DNA from: CAXTTV01 sp964247295
GTDB taxonomy: Bacteria; Chloroflexota; Ktedonobacteria; Ktedonobacterales; Ktedonobacteraceae
Length of the DNA: 7,482 nucleotides
Assembly: GCA_964247295.1 (NCBI GenBank)
Contig: CAXTTV010000224.1
Span: forward strand, 1-7,482
Direction: 5' to 3'
The position numbers were made by a program, and so were the translations under genes. Position 1 is the first letter of the stretch; each line of letters opens with the position of its first letter. Shown here in pieces: positions 4,904-7,482 of this stretch. The notes beneath the pieces were generated by a model. The model had not been told where the DNA came from and did no database searches. It saw nothing but the letters and a program-made list of their open reading frames with translations.

Positions 4904-6073
4904 ATGGCTCTGAATATTGGTATCATTGGTCTGCCTCAAAGCGGGAAGACCAGTCTATTTAACGCGTTAACAAAACAGGGCGCACCCATCAGTGGCTACG
5001 CTTCCAGCACGGTTCAAGCGAACCGGGCCGTGGTACAGGTACCGGACGCTCGCCTTCAACCTCTGACTGAGATTTTTCATCCGAAGAAGACGACTCCAAC
5101 AACGGTGGAGTTTGTAGATGTGGCCGGTATGGGTCAGACGAGCGAAGATAAAAAGCGCGAGGGCTTGAGCCCAGAGTTTATCGGGCATATCCGTAATGCG
5201 GATGCTCTGGCGATTGTGCTGCGAACGTTCTCGAATGATAATGTTGTGGCTCCCAATGGCAAGGTTGACGCGAATAATGATCTGGATAGCCTGTTCGCGG
5301 AACTGGCTCTGACCGATCTGGCTTCGGTGGAGCGCCGCATTGAGCGCGCGACAAAGGCCGCGAAATCGGGCGATAAAAAATATGTCCAGGAACTGGAGGT
5401 CCTGAAGCTGCTCCGCGAGAACCTTGAGGAGCTGCGTCTAGTCAGTGAGCTCCAGTTGCTGCCACAGGATCAAGAGGTGCTGAAGGAGCTTTTCCTGCTA
5501 ACGGTGAAGCCCCGAATGTTTGTGATTAATGTGAGTGAGGATGTGCTCGGCGCGGCCAATGATTTGCTGGATCGGATCGTCGCCGGTGAGGAGATTGATC
5601 TTGAGAGGCAGGAGGGCGAGCTAAAGCAGATCGCGACGGCGGCGCTCCGAGCTAAAAAAGAGGGCTCTGAGGCGGTGGCGGTCTCCGCTCGTCTTGAGGC
5701 GGAGCTCGCGGAGCTTCCGGAGGAGGACGCAGCGGAATATCTGGAGTCTCTGGGCCTGCCACGCCTGGGGGCCGACCGGGTGATCCAGGTTGGCTACCGC
5801 CTGCTCAATCTGATTACGTTCCTGACAGCCGGTGAGGATGAGGTTCGGGCCTGGACGGTGACGCGCGGCTCTAAGGCTCCTGAGGCCGCCGGTAAGATCC
5901 ATACGGACATCGAGCGCGGCTTTATTCGCGCTGAGGTGACTAGCTTTGACGACTTTATGGCCTGTGGCTCGTTCGCAGAGGCTAGTAAACGCGGCTTGCA
6001 ACGTCTAGAGGGAAAAGAGTATCTTATTAAGGATGGGGACATCGCCCACTTCCGCTTCAATGTAGGCCGTTAA
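4904..6073 (+). CDS. ychF: YchF/OLA1-type ATPase, ribosome-associated
   Basis: This is a P-loop ATPase of the Obg-related YchF family, a cytoplasmic ribosome-associated factor tied to stress and translation. The protein has 389 aa against about 363 in E. coli. Walker A GLPQSGKTS is at 9-17 and G3 DVAGM at 72-76, with a hydrophobic residue in place of the catalytic Gln as in this group. The NVSE at 209-212 replaces the GTP-selecting NKxD and supports ATP use. Residues 135-200 hold the helical domain, and about 303-387 the C-terminal TGS domain with AGKIHTDIERGFIRAEV. Residue 35, the redox-active Cys of E. coli YchF, is Ser here, and the only Cys is 354. ATG 4904 is preferred over GTG 4898 because the SD AAAGGA ends 9 nt before it and only 3 nt before the GTG. 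No clear promoter is visible. The M20 gene follows after 43 nt. Confidence 0.92.
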   Translation: MALNIGIIGLPQSGKTSLFNALTKQGAPISGYASSTVQANRAVVQVPDARLQPLTEIFHPKKTTPTTVEFVDVAGMGQTSEDKKREGLSPEFIGHIRNADALAIVLRTFSNDNVVAPNGKVDANNDLDSLFAELALTDLASVERRIERATKAAKSGDKKYVQELEVLKLLRENLEELRLVSELQLLPQDQEVLKELFLLTVKPRMFVINVSEDVLGAANDLLDRIVAGEEIDLERQEGELKQIATAALRAKKEGSEAVAVSARLEAELAELPEEDAAEYLESLGLPRLGADRVIQVGYRLLNLITFLTAGEDEVRAWTVTRGSKAPEAAGKIHTDIERGFIRAEVTSFDDFMACGSFAEASKRGLQRLEGKEYLIKDGDIAHFRFNVGR

Positions 6074-6116
6074 TCTTTTTCGTTCAGGAAGCTTGCATCT
6101 ACATAGGGAGGTTCTT

Positions 6117-7298
6117 ATGTCTGTTGTTGACCGCTTGAAAAACGATATCGATGAACTTGTGCCTGACCTGGTGGCGACCCGGCGGGATCTCCATGAGCAT
6201 CCCGAGCTGGCCTTTGAAGAGGTCCGAACCTCGGGAATTGTGGCGGCCCGCCTGCAAAAGCTCGGGCTGGAGGTCCAAACGGGAATCGCGAAGACAGGCG
6301 TTACAGCTCTGCTACGTGGCAAAGGGGCGGGTAAGACCTTGGCTATCCGCGCGGATATGGACGCCCTCCCAATCCATGAACAGAACCAGGTGGAGTATCG
6401 TTCACAGACCGATGGAAAAATGCATGCCTGCGGTCACGATGGGCATACATCTATTCTGCTGGCGGTGGCTGAGATTCTGACTCGTCGACGCGATGAGCTG
6501 AATGGCAACGTTAAATTTGTCTTTCAGCCGGCGGAGGAGCGGATCGGTGGCGCGGCTCCGATGGTCCAGGAAGGGGCGATGAATGGGGTCGATACTATTA
6601 TCGGCCTACACCTGATCAGCGATTTTCAGATGGGTCGAGTTGGGGTGCGCTCTGGTCCGGTTTTCGCCAGCGCCGATAGCCTGACAATGACGATTACTGG
6701 TAAGGGTGGACATGCCGCCAGCCCCCATGAGGCGATCGATCCAATTGTTATCGCGGCCCAGATCATTATGGGGCTTCAGACTCTGATCAGCCGTGAAACC
6801 TCACCTTTTCAACCGTCAGTGATCACCTTTGGGCAGATCAACGCAGGCACCGCCTTTAATATCATTCCACAGACCGCCGTTATGAATGGGACGATGCGCG
6901 CCTTTGACAAAAAACACCGCGACTTTCTGATCCAGCGCATTCATGAGGTCAGTAAGGGGATCGCCACGGCTATGCGCGGAAGCTGCGAGATCGAGTTTCT
7001 TGAGGGCTGCCCACCCTGTGTGAATGATCCCGCGATGAGCGAGCTGGTGTATCAATCGGCGGTCGAAACCGTTGGCCCTGAGAATGTGTTTAATGACGAG
7101 ACGGTGCTGGCGACCGGTAGCGATGATATGGCTTGCTTCCTGGATGCTGTCCCCGGCTGTTACTTTGTGGTTGGCTCCGGGAATCGCGAGAAGGAAACGG
7201 ACTTCGCCCACCACCATCCCCGCTTCAACCTGGACGAGGACGCGTTACCGATCGCCGTTGAGGTTATGGTTCGCAGCGCCCTCAACTACCTGAAGTAA
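6117..7298 (+). CDS. M20D-family amidohydrolase (N-acyl-amino-acid / hippurate hydrolase type)
   Basis: This two-metal hydrolase cleaves amide bonds of N-acylated amino acids or related conjugates; the exact substrate is unknown. It has 393 aa, the usual length. The N-terminus RRDLHEHPELAFEE (22-35) and RADMDALPI (78-86) are typical of M20D. Metal ligands appear as Cys105 and His107 in HACGHDGH (103-110), Glu140-Glu141 in PAEE, His165 in GLH and one His of HHHP (365-368). The Cys ligand in place of Asp marks subfamily D. The dimerisation domain spans about 183-295, with GKGGHAASPHEAIDP at 195-209. There is no signal peptide, so it is cytoplasmic. The ATG at 6117 has an SD GGGAGG at 6106-6111, 5 nt upstream. 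It probably shares a transcript with ychF; no functional link between the two is obvious. Confidence 0.93.
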   Translation: MSVVDRLKNDIDELVPDLVATRRDLHEHPELAFEEVRTSGIVAARLQKLGLEVQTGIAKTGVTALLRGKGAGKTLAIRADMDALPIHEQNQVEYRSQTDGKMHACGHDGHTSILLAVAEILTRRRDELNGNVKFVFQPAEERIGGAAPMVQEGAMNGVDTIIGLHLISDFQMGRVGVRSGPVFASADSLTMTITGKGGHAASPHEAIDPIVIAAQIIMGLQTLISRETSPFQPSVITFGQINAGTAFNIIPQTAVMNGTMRAFDKKHRDFLIQRIHEVSKGIATAMRGSCEIEFLEGCPPCVNDPAMSELVYQSAVETVGPENVFNDETVLATGSDDMACFLDAVPGCYFVVGSGNREKETDFAHHHPRFNLDEDALPIAVEVMVRSALNYLK

Positions 7299-7353
7299 GC
7301 CCGACTTAAACGATGTTGGCGAGCAACGAGACAGCTTAGGGAAAGCAGCCGTT

Positions 7354-7443
7354 TGCGACTCTGCTGGGAAAGTCAGGAAAGGTATTCTCACACCTCGCCA
7401 TCGCCCGTAGATCGGGTCGCGTGCGACTCTGTTGGGAAATTCG
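7354..7443. repeat. Imperfect direct repeat, 68-nt offset, in the right-hand non-coding region
   Basis: TGCGACTCTG at 7354-7363 recurs at 7422-7431, and the match continues through TGGGAAA to give 19 of 22 identical positions (7354-7375 versus 7422-7443). A weaker relative may lie at 7327-7347 (CGA..C.GCT..GGGAAAG). The 184 nt after the amidohydrolase stop hold no supported gene and no intrinsic terminator; a 4-bp stem CCCG/CGGG lies at 7404-7416. The right edge of the window cuts the region, so more copies could follow. Confidence 0.5.
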
Positions 7444-7482
7444 GAGAAAGATCGAAGAAGGCCCGTGGACGCGGCGGAGGAT

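Noticed and set aside
4706..4939. Upstream extension of the FmdB protein
   Set aside because: The extension crosses its own promoter and the REP-like hairpins, and gives the HRRREST-type string known from translated repeats. The SD and MPLYEYYC start fix 4705.
7354..7443. CRISPR array at the right edge
   Set aside because: Only two imperfect copies are visible, with mismatches inside the unit, and no cas gene is nearby.
7340..7482. Partial gene running off the right edge
   Set aside because: Frames on both strands stay open over about 140 nt, but none has a start with an SD or a recognisable motif, and the sequence is repetitive.

Overview
The window is bacterial chromosomal DNA with core housekeeping genes and no phage, plasmid or transposase gene. 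Medium GC content, strong Shine-Dalgarno (SD) sequences, frequent GTG/ATG starts and the mix of proteins (Rho, an aldehyde dehydrogenase with a GTGNGHREAG tail, FmdB-type zinc ribbon, a divergent YchF, an M20D amidohydrolase) suggest Chloroflexota, perhaps a Ktedonobacteria-like lineage. That placement is inference, made without any database search.

Layout. (1) 1-212: a divergent promoter region. A gene on the minus strand starts at the left edge (SD and ATG visible, body outside the window), and a SprT-like zinc metallopeptidase gene begins rightward at 213 behind a 9-bp inverted repeat. (2) 687-990: a promoter with near-consensus boxes lies 6 nt after the peptidase gene and opens a leader of about 264 nt in front of rho. 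The leader holds a 17-nt palindrome, a C-rich and G-poor tract that looks like a Rho-utilisation site, and an unusual ribosome-binding region. There the SD lies 43 nt from the rho GTG, but a perfect 6-bp stem loops out 35 nt and leaves an effective spacing of 8 nt. (3) 991-3887: rho (419 aa), then two hairpins without a U-tract, then an NAD(P)-dependent aldehyde dehydrogenase. (4) 3921-4705, minus strand: a four-helix membrane protein of unknown function downstream of an FmdB-family zinc-ribbon protein, apparently one transcription unit read from a clear promoter at 4754-4782. (5) 4786-4860: three adjacent hairpins resembling a REP-type intergenic repeat. (6) 4904-7298: ychF and an M20D amidohydrolase 43 nt apart, probably co-transcribed. 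(7) 7299-7482: non-coding as far as can be seen, with an imperfect direct repeat at a 68-nt offset.

How the parts work together. The most interesting piece is the rho leader. The C-rich tract is placed so that Rho could terminate its own transcript, and the SD could serve either a short TTG leader ORF (unfolded state) or rho itself (folded state). This gives a plausible two-layer autoregulatory switch, untested here. The other genes look like independent housekeeping units: FmdB and its membrane partner, the translation-associated ATPase YchF followed by an amide hydrolase, and aldehyde oxidation.
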